64,000 nucleotides of DNA, taken from the NCBI RefSeq assembly GCF_026151205.1, contig NC_087082.1, forward strand, positions 2,136,001-2,200,000, read 5' to 3'. The notes beneath the pieces are model-generated. The model saw only the letters and a list, made by a program, of their open reading frames with translations, searched no databases and was not told the origin of the DNA. The stretch comes from Bolinopsis microptera. Lineage: Eukaryota > Ctenophora > Tentaculata > Lobata > Bolinopsidae. Shown here piece after piece: positions 10,120 to 24,340 of the stretch (its first letter is position 1; every line of letters begins with the position of its first letter). The translations under genes were made by a program, and so were the position numbers.

Positions 10120-13100
10120 ATGACAAATTTTAATAATGCAGCTGATAGGTTTCACAACCTCTGCATTGGTCATTGTAACATTCAAGGAGGGCTTCTCAAT
10201 TTAGCTAAAAGTAATGAACTTTCCCAACTTATTAGAGATCATAAATTAGACATACTTTCCCTAAATGAGATGAATCTTAATGATACTATTGACACAGACA
10301 CCATAAATATTCCTTCCTCCTTCAACCTTATGCGATGCGACAGGCCAAACAGTTCTAGGGGTGGTTGTGGCTTAATGATAAACAAAAAACTAGCTTACAC
10401 AGAATTAGTTATGGATAGTAAGCTTGATAACATTGAAGCATTATGGGTGAAGCTTAAGAATAGCAAGATCAATGTTTGCTGCTTCTATCGCTCTGGAAAT
10501 TATTGCAGTGTTGATAACTTTATTGAATACATTCATTTTTGCATGAAAAAATTGAATGGGAAAAAGGTTATCTGGATTGGGGATATAAACATTGACCAGA
10601 ATAATATCTCATCCACCCAGTACAAAAAATTAGATATGACCTTGAGATGTTACAATCTAGTTCAAACCATTCAAGGGATAACTAGAGTTGCTAAACGTGG
10701 AGACAATGTTACCCAGACTACTATTGATGTAATATTCACTAACTGTTATGCAGATTTTGTCCAATCTTCTGTTCTTGATGAACGTATTGGAGATCATCAA
10801 GCTATTATGTGTGAGATAGATTGTAAAGTACCTATAGCTCCTAAATTTGAGAAGGTTGAAATTAGAAATCATTGTAAACGTAATGTTAAACAATTCTTAG
10901 ACTATCTAGACACCTGTTCTGATTACAGTCCACTATTGGAAAGTACAGATGTTGAAGCTATCACAGCTGGCCTTTGTCATCATATTGAACAGGCATATGC
11001 AACCTTCTTCCCTTGCAAGACCATAGAAAGGCATGAAAAGTTCATACATAAACCTTCTACTGAACTTTTATATGCCATTAATCATACACATTTTCTTCTA
11101 AAGAAATTCCGTAAAAAGAAGGATAAGAGAGACAATGGAAATTGCAATAAATGTGGTACATGTAGCAAATGTATAAAGTGTAATGAGGCCTGGGATTGCT
11201 ACAAGATTCAGAGAAATATTAGAAATACATTAGCTAAAACCTGCAAAAAGGCTAATGTAATCGATGATCTACAAGTTAAAAGTGCCAAGAATGATCTTAA
11301 AGGGATATGGAAAACTATCAAACTGGCATCAAATATGACCCCTGGTACAACTAATTGTCAAACTATCAATGAGAATGATCCTGAGCTATTTAACTTTCAT
11401 TTTGCAAATGTTGGATCAAGATTACAAAATCAGGCCCCCAATATTGAAAGAGTTAGTTTTACTGATTTTTTACCTCCTAGAACTTCTAATATCTCATTTG
11501 ATAGATTCCAAGAAATAAATGAAACTGATATCCTAATGTATGTCGAAACGCTCAAGAATGACAAGGCCTCATATGACAATGTGCCTCTATTTTTACTTAA
11601 GCAAGCTGTACCACACATAGTTGAGCCACTGACCCACATTGTCAATCTGAGCCTTAATACAGGTGTTGTACCAACCCTTTGTAAAAAAGCTAGAGTAACT
11701 CCCATCCATAATTATAAGGCAGGAATGAAAGATGATCCTAATAATTACAGGCCAATATCCATCCTTCCACTTGTAGGAAAACTTATAGAATACTTTGTCG
11801 GCAAGCAACTCACTGATTACATGGAAGAGAACAAACTTTTCATCCGGCATCAATATGGCTTTCGGAAAAATCACTCCACAACTTATCTGATGTACGATCT
11901 GATGGACGAAATATATATGAGTAAATCTAAGTCTTATAAACCAGGAATCATCTTTCTTGATCTTAAGAAGGCCTTTGACACAGTGAATCATGAAATATTG
12001 CTTCAAAAATTGGCATATTATGGAATTGGTGGCATTGCTTTAACCTGGTTTAAGAACTTCTTATCTTGTAGATATCAATGCACTAGGATCAATGGCAATC
12101 TAAGCTCATTTTTAGAAGTTCTGAGTGGTGTACCACAAGGAAGCATCATTGGGCCTATATTATTTAGTATCTTCATAAATGACATCATTTATGCCTGTAA
12201 CCTATCTAAGCCCTTTCTATTTGCAGATGATGGTGCACTATTCTTTGATCAAACCTGCAGAAGCACATTTATAAACATGAAAATAGAACTTATGACAATC
12301 TTTAAATGGCTCAGTGTTAATAAATTATCACTCAATGAAAAGAAGACTGAATTCCTATTGTTTGATTCTGTTGACCAACATGATGAAATAACCATTGATT
12401 GTAATGAGGTAACTTTCACAATCAAGGAGTGCAAAGAGACAAAATATCTTGGCCTCATTCTAGATAGTAAATTAAACTTCAAAAGCCATGTAGATTATAT
12501 TATTAGGAAGGTCATGAAGAGAATTGGTGCCATGTATAGAAGTAAAGCACTGCTACCCATTAAATATAGGAAAATGTTTGCCAATGCACTCATGTTGCCA
12601 CAATTCGATTATTTAGACACGATCTATTGTAGAGCTGGCAAGACAAAACTTGCTGAACTTGACACTCTGTACAAAAAGGTAGCCAAAATAGCTCTCAACG
12701 TTCCAAAAACAGAGAGCAGCCTTAATGTTTATAGAGACATGAAATGGTTACCACTCCATCTTAGACGACAACTCCATCTGTCAAATTATATGTTTAGAAT
12801 CATCCATGACAATTGTCCTACAAACTTTATGAACAAATTTAGTTACATATCAGGAGGTAGTAGGAGCGGCGAAAGCTGCAACCTTTATGTCAATAGATCA
12901 ACATCACATAAAAACTTTCAATACTTGGGGGCAAAATGTTGGAATAATGTTCCAACAGATCTACGAAATCTGCCCGATGTTAAAAGCTTTAGTGATTCGT
13001 ATAAGAAACAGCTACTATCATCTATTACAACAGATCATCCAAGGCACGCAGCACTACGCCCTAAAACACCTACCACCCACAGAAGCAAGATCCGTAGTTC

Positions 13101-14244
13101 CTGGAGAGAGAAAACTAACTCCACCAGAGGGCAACTACCAACTCACGGAAATCCCGTAGAAGCCCTCCCATCTCCATTCCAAAAGCCCTGGGAGAATTCA
13201 GAAGAACAGAGGAAAAGGAACTGGAAAGTGTTCACAGCACTACCAGAGACTCCTATGCTAGTACCCAAATCCCATCCAGCTGTGCCTAACAACCAACACC
13301 CTTTCTCCACACGACCAAGAGACACTTTCTGGGACACAAGCGATTCAGCTAACGAAAGCTCTGCCAAAAGACTGACCGCCCAAAGTGCTATCAGAATGAT
13401 TGACAAGTACGACATATGTACTACCATCTATACTGACGGATCATGTAAAGGTGGAACAAAGGAAGGTGGAGCAGCAGCAGTTATCACCACAGGGTCAGCA
13501 GCTAACCCCGTTATACTGGAGACCATAAAAAAGAAGGGAAATAAGTTCACCTGCTCCTATGGTGAGGAGAAAACTGCACTTACGGAAGCCCTGAAATGGA
13601 TGACAGAGAACCAGAAGTATGATGACACCATCATATGCTCTGATAGCCAGGCATTACTGACTAGCATCGATAGCCTGAACCCAGACACACAGGATATCAG
13701 GAAAACTCTGGAATCACTCCATGGGACAACGTACCTGCACTGGATTCCCGGCCACTCCAACATTCCTGGGAACGAATACGCTGACAAAGCAGCAAAGGAA
13801 GCAGCACAACTCCCGGACCTGGGCCAAGGACAGTCTACAATCTCATACGGAGTTGCCAGAGCAGTAGCAAAGGCTCACATCAAGGATAGCGACCCCCAAC
13901 ACCACCTGGTCTCCCAGACTTACAAGGGATACAACAGAAAAAGAGCGGACAGTAAAATAGAGAGCAGGAAAGACGGAGCGCTGCTAGCACAACTCAGAGC
14001 AGGCCATTGCCTTCACCTGTCCCACTACAAAAATAGGATCGACTCTACAAAGAGTGCAACTTGTCCCCGTTGCGGAGAAGAAGAAGAAACGGTACCACAC
14101 TGGATTCGGTGCCCTGTAACGATCAGGACGAGAGAAGAAATCTTCGGAAAATCTGACTTAAACTTGGACATACTAACCACCAACCCGATAGAAATCCTGG
14201 CGTTTGCTAAGAAGACCTTGCTTGAGGGACCCTTAGACGCCTAG
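10120..14244 (+). CDS. LINE ORF2: APE endonuclease, reverse transcriptase, RNase H, zinc finger
   Basis: 1374 codons, uninterrupted. The EEP endonuclease is at about residues 10-230: GHCNIQGG, SLNEMN, IGDINID (about 154), TIDVIFTN, IGDHQAI. A Cys cluster (CNKCGTCSKCIKC) is at about 340-355. The RT domain follows: NNYRPISILPLVGKLIE, FLDLKKAFDTVNHE, SGVPQGSIIGP and the active-site FADD at about 701-704. A type-I RNase H domain is at about 1100-1235, with catalytic D-E-D-D/H visible in YTDGSC, GEEKTAL, CSDSQALL and HWIPGHSNIPGNEYAD. It ends with a CPRCG...H...C zinc finger. The protein nicks target DNA and primes reverse transcription of its own mRNA. Base composition changes from AT-rich to GC-richer near 13,030, just before the RNase H part, suggesting that the C-terminal module was acquired separately (inference). 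Confidence 0.92.
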   Translation: MTNFNNAADRFHNLCIGHCNIQGGLLNLAKSNELSQLIRDHKLDILSLNEMNLNDTIDTDTINIPSSFNLMRCDRPNSSRGGCGLMINKKLAYTELVMDSKLDNIEALWVKLKNSKINVCCFYRSGNYCSVDNFIEYIHFCMKKLNGKKVIWIGDINIDQNNISSTQYKKLDMTLRCYNLVQTIQGITRVAKRGDNVTQTTIDVIFTNCYADFVQSSVLDERIGDHQAIMCEIDCKVPIAPKFEKVEIRNHCKRNVKQFLDYLDTCSDYSPLLESTDVEAITAGLCHHIEQAYATFFPCKTIERHEKFIHKPSTELLYAINHTHFLLKKFRKKKDKRDNGNCNKCGTCSKCIKCNEAWDCYKIQRNIRNTLAKTCKKANVIDDLQVKSAKNDLKGIWKTIKLASNMTPGTTNCQTINENDPELFNFHFANVGSRLQNQAPNIERVSFTDFLPPRTSNISFDRFQEINETDILMYVETLKNDKASYDNVPLFLLKQAVPHIVEPLTHIVNLSLNTGVVPTLCKKARVTPIHNYKAGMKDDPNNYRPISILPLVGKLIEYFVGKQLTDYMEENKLFIRHQYGFRKNHSTTYLMYDLMDEIYMSKSKSYKPGIIFLDLKKAFDTVNHEILLQKLAYYGIGGIALTWFKNFLSCRYQCTRINGNLSSFLEVLSGVPQGSIIGPILFSIFINDIIYACNLSKPFLFADDGALFFDQTCRSTFINMKIELMTIFKWLSVNKLSLNEKKTEFLLFDSVDQHDEITIDCNEVTFTIKECKETKYLGLILDSKLNFKSHVDYIIRKVMKRIGAMYRSKALLPIKYRKMFANALMLPQFDYLDTIYCRAGKTKLAELDTLYKKVAKIALNVPKTESSLNVYRDMKWLPLHLRRQLHLSNYMFRIIHDNCPTNFMNKFSYISGGSRSGESCNLYVNRSTSHKNFQYLGAKCWNNVPTDLRNLPDVKSFSDSYKKQLLSSITTDHPRHAALRPKTPTTHRSKIRSSWREKTNSTRGQLPTHGNPVEALPSPFQKPWENSEEQRKRNWKVFTALPETPMLVPKSHPAVPNNQHPFSTRPRDTFWDTSDSANESSAKRLTAQSAIRMIDKYDICTTIYTDGSCKGGTKEGGAAAVITTGSAANPVILETIKKKGNKFTCSYGEEKTALTEALKWMTENQKYDDTIICSDSQALLTSIDSLNPDTQDIRKTLESLHGTTYLHWIPGHSNIPGNEYADKAAKEAAQLPDLGQGQSTISYGVARAVAKAHIKDSDPQHHLVSQTYKGYNRKRADSKIESRKDGALLAQLRAGHCLHLSHYKNRIDSTKSATCPRCGEEEETVPHWIRCPVTIRTREEIFGKSDLNLDILTTNPIEILAFAKKTLLEGPLDA

Positions 14245-15140
14245 CCCATCACCACCACCACAACAGACCCTAATTATACCGTCGACAATTCATATGACAA
14301 ATTTTACACTGCAATCATAGTCGCCGATAACTAAGTAACTTCTAATTCTTTTAAATCTGAGGCATATATAATTGATGTATCGAAAAGATATTCCCTTTTT
14401 TACCACCTTACCATTCTGATTGATTTTGCACATGACTGACATGTTTTAACTGGAGAAGGGGTTCCCACAGTGGTAGTTTTATAAACCACTTTTAATTTAT
14501 TGACCTATTATACTTAGTGGTAGTTTTATAGACCACATTTAATTTATTAACTTATCATACTTAGTATTTTTTTTGGTGACTGTATCACCCAGTTTTAACA
14601 TTTGATAATTGTACAGTTTATTGACGACACATTGACTGAATGTTATTTTATATTCTAATTTATATTCTAGATATTTTATTTATTTTACAACAGACGACAA
14701 CTTCCTGTTTTTTCTTCTATATTAGTTACTCATTTTTCTTCTATATTAGTTACTCATATCTCTTGTACAGACTTTTTTACAAGGACATTGACAAATGATA
14801 CTCACATTAGGCATTCATTATTGCATCTAAATTATTTCACTTGCATTAGGCTTAGAAATTTATTCTCTGGTCAACAGATTTCAAATGTTTAATTAATTTG
14901 TAGTATGACAGTAAGGTATATAAGAAGTTATTTAATTTTGCTTGGGCTATTATATTGACTAGGTATTGAGGTTTAATGATGATATGGAATTTGAATTCTA
15001 TATAAATTTACACTATGTGGTTGGGGCATTTTGCATAGTAAATATGGTTACTACTCCTATATATCATATTATTTGATTGGTATTCGATTTCTGATTATTT
15101 CTCTAGGAATATGATTATTATATCTCAATTTGGCTTTAGG

Positions 15141-17757
<2,617 letters not shown>

Positions 17758-19104
17758 ATCATCTCTTTTTGATTAATTTCAGGGTCCTTGACAAAGTCAA
17801 AATGTTGAACTGATAACTTCATTAATAAGAAGGTAATTTCAACGACTTCGAAATTTTACCTTTGAAAACATTTCTTGTGTTTAGATAAGCATATCTGTCG
17901 ATCACCAACTGAAAATACCACTTTTTACTCATTCAAGTTTCCATTAAATTCATGTATAATGCCATCTAACTGTCGTGGGAAAGCAGAATCTAATCGAAAT
18001 CACGAATGAGCAAAATTCTCACCTTTCGCACGTCCAAACTTTGAGTGGACGTTGCGTGCGCATCCAATATTGAATCACCGTAAATTTTTGCATATTGGTT
18101 TTTTATTTATAGTTTGATAAGCATGCGAAGTTTCGAAAGATTTCAATAAGAAATTACATTACAACGGGACTCCAAAGTAATTTCAATGATTTTAGCAATT
18201 TTCCACCAATTTGGGCGTGTCCCCACGTGTGCAACTTTTTGATTTTCAACTTTTAAGGTTATTTAACGGGCGTATTGACAAGGTAATATGTGAAGATTAG
18301 TTGTATTTGTTCCGTTTTTATACTGTTGTGTAATCAAGTTGGTTCTACCAAAGTTTTTTAGAACAACAACAGGAATGTACCCTTTTACGTATTATAATCG
18401 TTTTTGGCTTGCATATTTGTTGTCGAGTCACATCTCACCCAAATTCCATCTACAATAACAACCATGGATACAGCAGCCTGAATTCAACTGACAATTTATA
18501 ATGAATACGGTTCCCAATGTTGTGAAGATATTTAAGATGTCGGTTGCGTAGGAAAAATGGCAGCAGACTGAAGAGGTAGTTTTAATTTTTAGTTTAGCAT
18601 AGAATAAGTTTGTTATTACCGTTTGAGTATATTATTTTGCCTCCTTATACTGGGTATCTTGAAATGTTGATTTATCGCTTTTGGTGTTTGTAAGTAGTAC
18701 TTATTGGGTTGTATTCCAATATAAGGCCCCTATGAGGGTCTATTTGACTGGGATGGTATTCGAAGAGACTAAAAAAATACTGAGCAGCAAGCCCAGTTTA
18801 GTTTGCACTGTATTTAAATTCTCGTTTTAAAATTCTTTCGACTAGTTATGCTTTAAATTCCAATGAAACGGAAAAAGTTTTCAATGAAACGAAAAGTATT
18901 ATTTTACAGTTTTCCTTTAATCATAGATAAAATAGAGCTTTAAACCACGAAATTGTTAGCTAGAAGTAAAACTTGAGGAAATTTTTTGGTGATTGTTCTA
19001 ATTATTTAAAAACTTATTTTGGTTGTTAGTTTTTTAATTATGGTAAGTGGTTGATTTAGTGGAGTCAAGGTGCAGGTTCTCTATTTTCTTTAGATAAATT
19101 TTCT
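17758..19104. other. No gene recognised
   Basis: AT-rich sequence. I searched by eye for the missing C-terminal ADH5 exons (for example DGGVD-x-S-F-E-C or FGGWKS-like codons) and saw none. Confidence 0.4.
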
Positions 19105-19560
19105 ACTTACAGTAGGCATTGCTGAGTGGCCAGGAATGAGGGACCAAAACGCTTGGGGCTTATAATGGGCCCATTTACCAAACCACTTCAGACATGGACA
19201 GGGATGTCATTTATGCTTAATTCGTCTGAAAAATGACCATACTGCACTTTTAAACATTCTATAAAAATCTTTCTAAAAATAGTATAAAAATGAATAAACA
19301 CTAAACACACAAAATAAAAATGTTTATAATCTTATTATAATAAATTTCTATAGAACTTTGAAATTTTCTATAAAACTAAAAAAACCTATTATTTATATTT
19401 ATAATATTTAATTTTTGCACCCAGAGAAAGAATTGTGTCACAGAGGTAGTTTCGGATATTATGTTCATGACAAAGGTATGGGGCTGCTGCAAGTTATATT
19501 TTGCTTAGATATTACCGCTTTTTCTAGCTTAAGTAATTTGGGCAAGGTCACTTTTATAAA
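19105..19560. repeat. Interspersed repeat J, copy 1
   Basis: 19105-19260 (GGCATTGCTGAGTGGCCAGG ... ACTGCACTTTT) matches 27,735-27,890. 19410-19560 (TTTGCACCCAGAGAAA ... GGGCTGCTGCAAGTTAT) matches 28,665-28,830 in the same order. The two blocks are much further apart at the second site. No coding capacity is recognised, and the element type is unknown. Confidence 0.65.
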
Positions 19561-19639
19561 GTTTTTGAATTGTGTCGAACGGCTGTTTATAGCTAAGTTT
19601 CCAGTCATTTGGTTCTCCTTTACCCTCTTTGAGTGTGAG

Positions 19640-22600
19640 TGATGGGAATTTTTATGGATGATTTGAGGTGATTGGGCTCTAAACAGGTGAATTTTGTTTG
19701 CTGAGATTTTGTCGTACTGTATTCCTTATTGTCCTGCTCTGTATATGTAGCTGTCTGATGGTTTGTGTGAGGAATTGTGTCTCTTTGCCAAGTCTCTGCC
19801 AGCTGGTTCAATAGAGGGAGTATAGTGATAAAAGGGGTTCTTAATATTTTTCAAAGGACTTGTAGATGTCATTAATACATTGGTTGAAGTACTGATTTAT
19901 GCAACAATTCATGATTCATGAGTGTTGAATGAGGGGTTGTGTTGCTCCTTTTTTGTAGAATTCCTTGCCCAGGATTTTGTACTCCCCGTAGGGTCTGCAT
20001 CGTGCACTAGTTGTAAATTTATCCAAGTATGCTTCTTTATATCCAAACATTATGCGGGCACACTTTTTGTGCTTTGTACAGAGGTTCAAGTTTTTTGTAG
20101 ATGCCCTTCCCCAATGTTATACCATATGCAAGATAGCTTTCATACAGTGGTGTGATTATAGATCTTTTCTGGAGTGATGGGGAATGTTATCTTTTAATTC
20201 TATTTAGCATGCCACTGAAGCTGGCTAGTTTTTTTGCTATTTGCCTTCTATGTTGCGTGCCAGAGTTTAGGTCTTCATCGATTTGTTACACCTATGAATT
20301 TAGTGTCATGTACTCTCCTCCATGGGGTTTGCCATTGATATTGATTTCTTGATCAGAGGGTGTATCTTATCTTTGTTGGATCGAGGGAGTGTTGAGAATT
20401 CAAGGTAAAACATGCTCTTGCCAGTGTTTATGTGAGTTTAGTGGCAAGATGTAGCCGGGTTGTACGGAATTTTAGGACTTCATTGGCTTTTTTGTTATGC
20501 TTGTTTTTACTTTTTGCAGCGGACGAAGGATATTTGTGTCATCAGAAATAGAACAAATTAGATTCTTTTCAGAGTTTGTAAAGATCGTTTATGTAAATTA
20601 TGAACAGAAGGGGGGTGGGGGCGGGGGCCCTAAGAAGCTCCCTTGGGGCACTCCAAAAAGACATGTTAGAGTATCAGATATTTCATTGAGCACACCTACA
20701 TATTGTTTACGGTCGGAAGATAACTTTCCAGGAGTTTGTTGTGCCGTTCCTCTGATCCGTAGGTGTTTAATTTTTTGAGAAGTATTGAGTGATTATCGTA
20801 TTCAAATGCTTTACTTAGGTCGATAAAAGCTTCCTAAAACATGATTACGGCTTTGGTAACTGCTGAATGTGGTGAATAGAGTAGTTGAGTTGCATGTGAT
20901 GCTTTGGAATGACCCCTTTCGGACCCATAATGGCTATCGTGCAGTATTCCCTGACTCGAGAGAAAACCACTAAAGCCGTGAGTAGATACAACTTTCAAAA
21001 AATTTTACCGAAAATTGGGAGAGGAGTGGTAATTGGACGATAATTTTGTAAAGTGTTCTTCGTTATCTTTTTTGTAGATGGGTGCTTTATTTTACCTATT
21101 CTTAAGGATGGCGGGAAAGCATCTGATGACATAAGGTTGTTTGTTGTATTGTATGAGAAAGCACTGGGTGAGAATGTGTGAGGCCTTTTTAATAACAACT
21201 AATGGGGGAAATCTCTAGCTTTGCCATTTGTAGCTCGAAATGATCTGAGATATTTCACTCTCAGTGCAGTCTGTTAAGTTAAATCCGGATTTTGGTGTTT
21301 AGTTTTTGGTTAAAAATTCAAACAAATGAAGGATGTGGCTCAATTTTCATTCACATCAACTTGTTCATTCAATTTCGTTGCTATTTGTGGCAAAGTAGCT
21401 CATAAATTTTGTTGGCTATGAGTCTACGTTCTGTGATGCATACTCCGTCGACACAGAAATTGAGCTTTATGGTTTTTTTTGCATTTTCCTCTTAATTCAG
21501 GATAACTTCCCAAGTCTTTTTGCTGTCTCCTTCGATCATATCTTAGTACAGTAATATTTCTTTTTTTGACTTTTTATACCTTTTAGACATCGACGTTTGT
21601 TTGAAAATTTTGTGTGGAGATCAATATTTCATATGGGATCCTTTTGTGTTTTAAAACAATAAAAAAATTTCTTTTGAATTTTTTCGAGGCTATCCAGTCA
21701 TCTTACAGCTCCTATTTTAGTTGTTATAGCTTCTGAAATTCCATCTGTCATCCAAGGATTGTTAATTGGATTTCTTTTGGAGACTTTGGGTTTATAGTTT
21801 GCAGTTAGAGTCAATTGTATGATGTGAAGTTGTTAACGAAGGTTTAAGTTGGTACTGTTTGCCATGATTCTTCTTTTGGATTCAAGGGTCTGTAATTAAA
21901 GTAGCAACATTTTTCTTGGAGAAGCTGTAGTGTTGGAGTAGCGTTTTGTCTCTGAAGATGTACGTTCTTAGGCATGCAAAGGTTGTACATGGTATGATTG
22001 GTTTGTGGTGGGAATTCATTTCATCAATTACCCAGACATCGTGACGAGTTTCAATGTCGGTTTGGTGAGTATATTGTCTATGCAGGAATGTTGGGAATGT
22101 TTGTGGAGTGAGTGGTAATGAGATGAGCGGAAAAAGAATCCCAATGTAAGAAACAATTTTCAAAGTTTTGAGTTGTGGGATTTGTTCTCTTTAGAAGGTC
22201 AAAGTTGTAGTCTCCCAAAATTATAGATTTTATGTCTTTGGGGAAAGAGTGGACTTCAGGGTGTAGTCAATCATTGAGGAAAACTCTTCCTCCCGCAGTC
22301 CCCTTTGGGGTGATCATAAACCACCCAACATTATTTTTCAGTCCCTTATTAGACAGTAAACAAAGAGTGATTTCAAGGTTTTTTTTATGATTTTTTTTGT
22401 ACTGATTAAAGCTTGTCCGTTTATGGTGGTTGCATTGAGGAACAGGATATATAAACAGGGACACCTGTTCCTTTTGTTTCTATTTGGAATTTTATCATTT
22501 ATAGACATGCGAGTAGTGAGTAGATGCTTTAATTTGTAAGATCACCTTTGTTTTGATTAACATTTGTTTCAGCAAGTGCAATAGCTGAGTGTAGGTAAGT

Positions 22601-22750
22601 TTTTTGCTTGCTAATTTCTCAGAAAAGGAGTCAAAGGTGGATAGATTTCCATCTATATTGTAGAAACATTGTGCTAAAATCAGAGTTATTAGGGACCTTT
22701 TCAGGGTACTGATTAAAGTTTTTGTATGTAACCTCTTTCAGGTTTCCAAA
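19640..22750 (-). mobile_element. Decayed CR1/Jockey-like LINE (EN and RT fragments)
   Basis: Minus-strand fragments in consistent order identify an old non-LTR element. They are: an endonuclease piece (ILGDYNFDLLKRTN near 22,230-22,190, GWFMITPKGTAGG near 22,330), RT motif NYRPITTPLPIFGKIF (21,045-20,998), FIDLSKAFEYDN (about 20,830-20,795), GVPQGS (about 20,655-20,638), the ISDDTNIL active-site block (about 20,550-20,525), and a C-terminal CARIMFGYKEAYLDKF segment near 20,060. Frames are broken by many stops and indels, so it is non-functional. The 5' and 3' limits are approximate. Confidence 0.75.
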
Positions 22751-24340
22751 ATTGTGGATGCTTGGTTAATACCGTCAAAAGACTCCTAGAAGTCTTCTGA
22801 AGTAGAAACTTATCATCAGGACATCTTTGTTAAGTCCTATGAGTTCCTTAAAGGGATTGGTTAGATCATGACACTAATATGATGCCAGTTGGTGCATAAG
22901 TGTCCAGAGCCTCCTTGGCTAAATTTTGAAGTTTTTTGAAGCTTAATTTGTGTAAGATTTGGGCGGACTATTTTTGACATTCCAAGTATCCTTGACAAAT
23001 AAGGACGTTTTTGTTGCAGCAGTGCATATTTCTCGTTTGATTGATGGACGTCATTTATCTATAACAGGGTTTGGTGGGCCACCTTGAGTGCGGTTGAATA
23101 TACCTACTGCTTGATAATTTAGTTTACCTAGATTTAAATTGAAAGATGCAGCGTTTTAATAGGACAAACAAGGGGGTGCTGGTGCCTTTTTATTTTGGAA
23201 GGGGGATTTATGGAAGTTCATCTCCAACATCAGTATCTTGCAAGATATAATCTAAAAGATTTGTTTCGCTTGTATAGGAACTTGATAAAACCTTCAACTA
23301 GGTTATCTTTAGGTCACACTGGGCATAATTCTTAAGCAATAATCTATTAAACATACAAATTCTACGGTTTTGTCGTGGTGGATTTTGTGGGAAGTATGGC
23401 ATATGAATATATATTTATTGCTTATAAAGTATTTGACCTTTTGGTCGTTTTAATTTTGTTTTATGGTCATTAGTGCCCACCTTTAGCACAAACATTACGG
23501 TATGATGTGAATTGATAGTGGGTCTAGTGAGTCTAATTGTAGGTGCCCAAGATCTGAGGCAAGGGGTCGATTCACCAAGTTTACCTTTGCCGCTTCGTAA
23601 TGTTATCGGCCCAAGTTAGAATCTCCTATGAGAATATGTGATATACTGTTTTAGCAGTTTTAGTACTAGATCATTTTAACAGTATTTTACCGTAGTATTT
23701 TAGGGCATTTATTAGTGTACGTACATTTAGTTACGCAGGGTAGTGCAAGAGAGTTTTAGGGAGGGAAACAGAAAGTTTATTTTTTAACATCTCTGTGTTG
23801 GTTATCAAAGAGTTTCAGTTTGACAACTCTGTTTTGGCTATAGGTGGATAGTTTATAGATATTGTTAGGGCAGCAGAGAGTTTTAGGGAAACAATAAAAG
23901 TTTATTTTTAACATCTTGTTTCGGTTATCAGAGAGTTTCAATTTACACCTCTGTTGTGCTATAGGAAGGATAGTTTGGGAATTGTTTAGGGATTGCTATT
24001 TTTTAAATACGAGTGGGAGATGTGTTTATACTATCTAAGGTTTATTTAAGTGGGGGCATGTTGGATGGCAGGACAATTTTTTGTTTGTTACAGCAGACGT
24101 TTACAGCTAATGTTTACAGTTAAAGAAAACTAGGGCTATTCGAATTATTTTGACGTGGTATTTGAAGGGAACACTGAGGAATTGGGAATTACATTCTTAC
24201 GGTTTATTCAAATTGAAGTATTTTCCCTCTTGTCACCTTGCTGAACAAAATTAAGGAAAAAAGAGCTTTTATCAATGGAGCCTGATTTGATTCTCATTTG
24301 TAAATATCCCCTCGAAAGGTGAACTGAGCATAGATGGACT
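22751..24340. other. Unassigned repeat-like AT-rich sequence
   Basis: No recognisable coding motif. A partial internal duplication (GAGAGTTTTAGGGAGGGAAACA at about 23,750 and GAGAGTTTTAGGGAAACAAT at about 23,878, each followed by TTTATTTTTAACATCT) suggests old repetitive origin. Confidence 0.4.

Larger units (their letters stand above)
9421..15140 (+). mobile_element. CR1/L2-like non-LTR retrotransposon, 5'-truncated, with RNase H
   Basis: The element consists of an ORF1 remnant (SGNH esterase), a 156-bp spacer, an intact 4.1-kb ORF2 and an AT-rich 3' region. In the 3' UTR two segments are tandemly duplicated: GGTAGTTTTATARACCAC blocks at about 14,480-14,560, and CTTCTATATTAGTTACTCAT at about 14,715-14,757. 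The 3' terminus is not resolved; 15,140 is an estimate. An intact ORF2 implies a comparatively recent insertion. The esterase-type ORF1 plus APE endonuclease and RT point to the CR1/L2 group, whereas a terminal RNase H is more typical of the I/Jockey groups. Confidence 0.8.

Noticed and set aside
11430-13787. Several minus-strand frames of 76-137 codons within the LINE
   Set aside because: They are shadows of the intact 1374-codon ORF2 on the plus strand.
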